Source: Solilutibacter tolerans (GTDB taxonomy: Bacteria; Pseudomonadota; Gammaproteobacteria; Xanthomonadales; Xanthomonadaceae). Taken from it: 64,000 bases of DNA. A program made the position numbers and the translations under genes. The notes under the pieces are model-generated. The model was not told where the DNA came from, did no database searches, and was given only the letters and a program-made list of their open reading frames with translations. The stretch covers positions 124,001 through 188,000 of the forward strand of contig NZ_FTLW01000005.1 in assembly GCF_900155935.1 (NCBI RefSeq), read 5' to 3'. Position 1 is the stretch's first letter, and every line of letters begins with the position of its first letter. Positions 63,879 to 64,000 of this stretch are shown one piece after another.

Positions 63879-64000
63879 ATGCAGGATCTCAACGATCTTT
63901 ATTATTTTTCGGCTGTGGTCGAACACGGCGGTTATGCGGCAGCCGAGCGTGCGCTTGGCATCCCCAAGTCGCGCCTGTCGCGTCGTATCGCGCAACTTGA
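63879..64000 (+). CDS. LysR-family transcriptional regulator (N-terminus only)
   Basis: The first 40 codons before the right edge: MQDLNDLYYFSAVVEHGGYA, then a helix-turn-helix (AAERALGIPKSRLSRRIAQL). This is the LysR HTH layout. GGGGGAGG lies just upstream. Regulated target unknown, partial gene. Confidence 0.85.
   Translation, partial: MQDLNDLYYFSAVVEHGGYAAAERALGIPKSRLSRRIAQL

Overview
The window reads as ordinary core chromosome of a gammaproteobacterium of the Xanthomonadaceae/Lysobacteraceae (Lysobacter, Thermomonas or Xanthomonas type). The grounds are high GC, tight gene packing, the gene orders serC-pheA-hisC-aroA and exbB-exbD-msbA-lpxK-kdsB-uvrC-pgsA-tRNA, a TonB-dependent receptor with a TonB system, and a cystathionine beta-synthase/gamma-lyase pair. 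I see no insertion sequence, prophage, integrase, CRISPR array, toxin-antitoxin pair or defence island. No gene-free stretch exceeds about 240 bases.

Layout. 1-12 kb: M14 carboxypeptidase (cut by the left edge), glutathione transferase, POT peptide transporter coupled to a rhomboid protease, small hypothetical and GNAT genes, a cold-shock gene with its own terminator, a DUF3298 lipoprotein, the transsulfuration pair, and an M3 peptidase lipoprotein. 11.6-21.3 kb: a CBS-domain protein behind two palindromes, an exported amidohydrolase, ferredoxin-NADP reductase, DUF488, and a leftward group (SRPBCC protein, TonB-dependent receptor, ABC exporter, NYN-domain protein). 21.3-31 kb: class I fumarase, a BON-MscS channel, a phospholipase D-type cardiolipin synthase, DUF456, a second cold-shock gene, two glycine-zipper envelope proteins, a small c-type cytochrome, TcdA, TatD and DUF6116. 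30.8-36.4 kb: glutaryl-CoA dehydrogenase, GNAT, glutathione transferase, a fused branched-chain 2-oxoacid dehydrogenase E1 (alpha+beta), and YgfZ facing left.

36.4-53.2 kb is a nearly gapless rightward array: a 55-residue SDHAF4/DUF1674-like protein, sdhC-D-A-B, a MAPEG protein, sdhE, ygfX, lolC-lolD, comEC, exbB-exbD, msbA, lpxK, kdsB, a low-molecular-weight phosphatase, uvrC and pgsA. Most junctions are 1-8 nt overlaps, implying translational coupling. It joins complex II and its assembly factors to outer-membrane biogenesis (lipoprotein release, lipid A export, Kdo activation, phospholipid synthesis). The array runs into tRNA-Gly: the pgsA stop codon lies inside the tRNA, and a strong sigma70 promoter for the tRNA lies inside the pgsA coding sequence. 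tRNA-Cys and tRNA-Leu follow.

53.5-64 kb: a glutamate-synthase-like FMN protein, ArsC and tRNA-Val (leftward), a PHA-system protein, an FHA-like membrane protein, the serine/aromatic/histidine biosynthesis cluster serC-pheA-hisC-aroA (all overlapping), TonB with a 40-residue membrane microprotein, serS, and the start of a LysR regulator cut by the right edge.

I did not find a convincing new multi-gene system. The observations most worth following are the pgsA/tRNA-Gly overlap, the SDHAF4-like gene, a 23-bp perfect palindrome upstream of the CBS-domain gene, the histone-H1-like tail on PheA and the TonB-linked microprotein.
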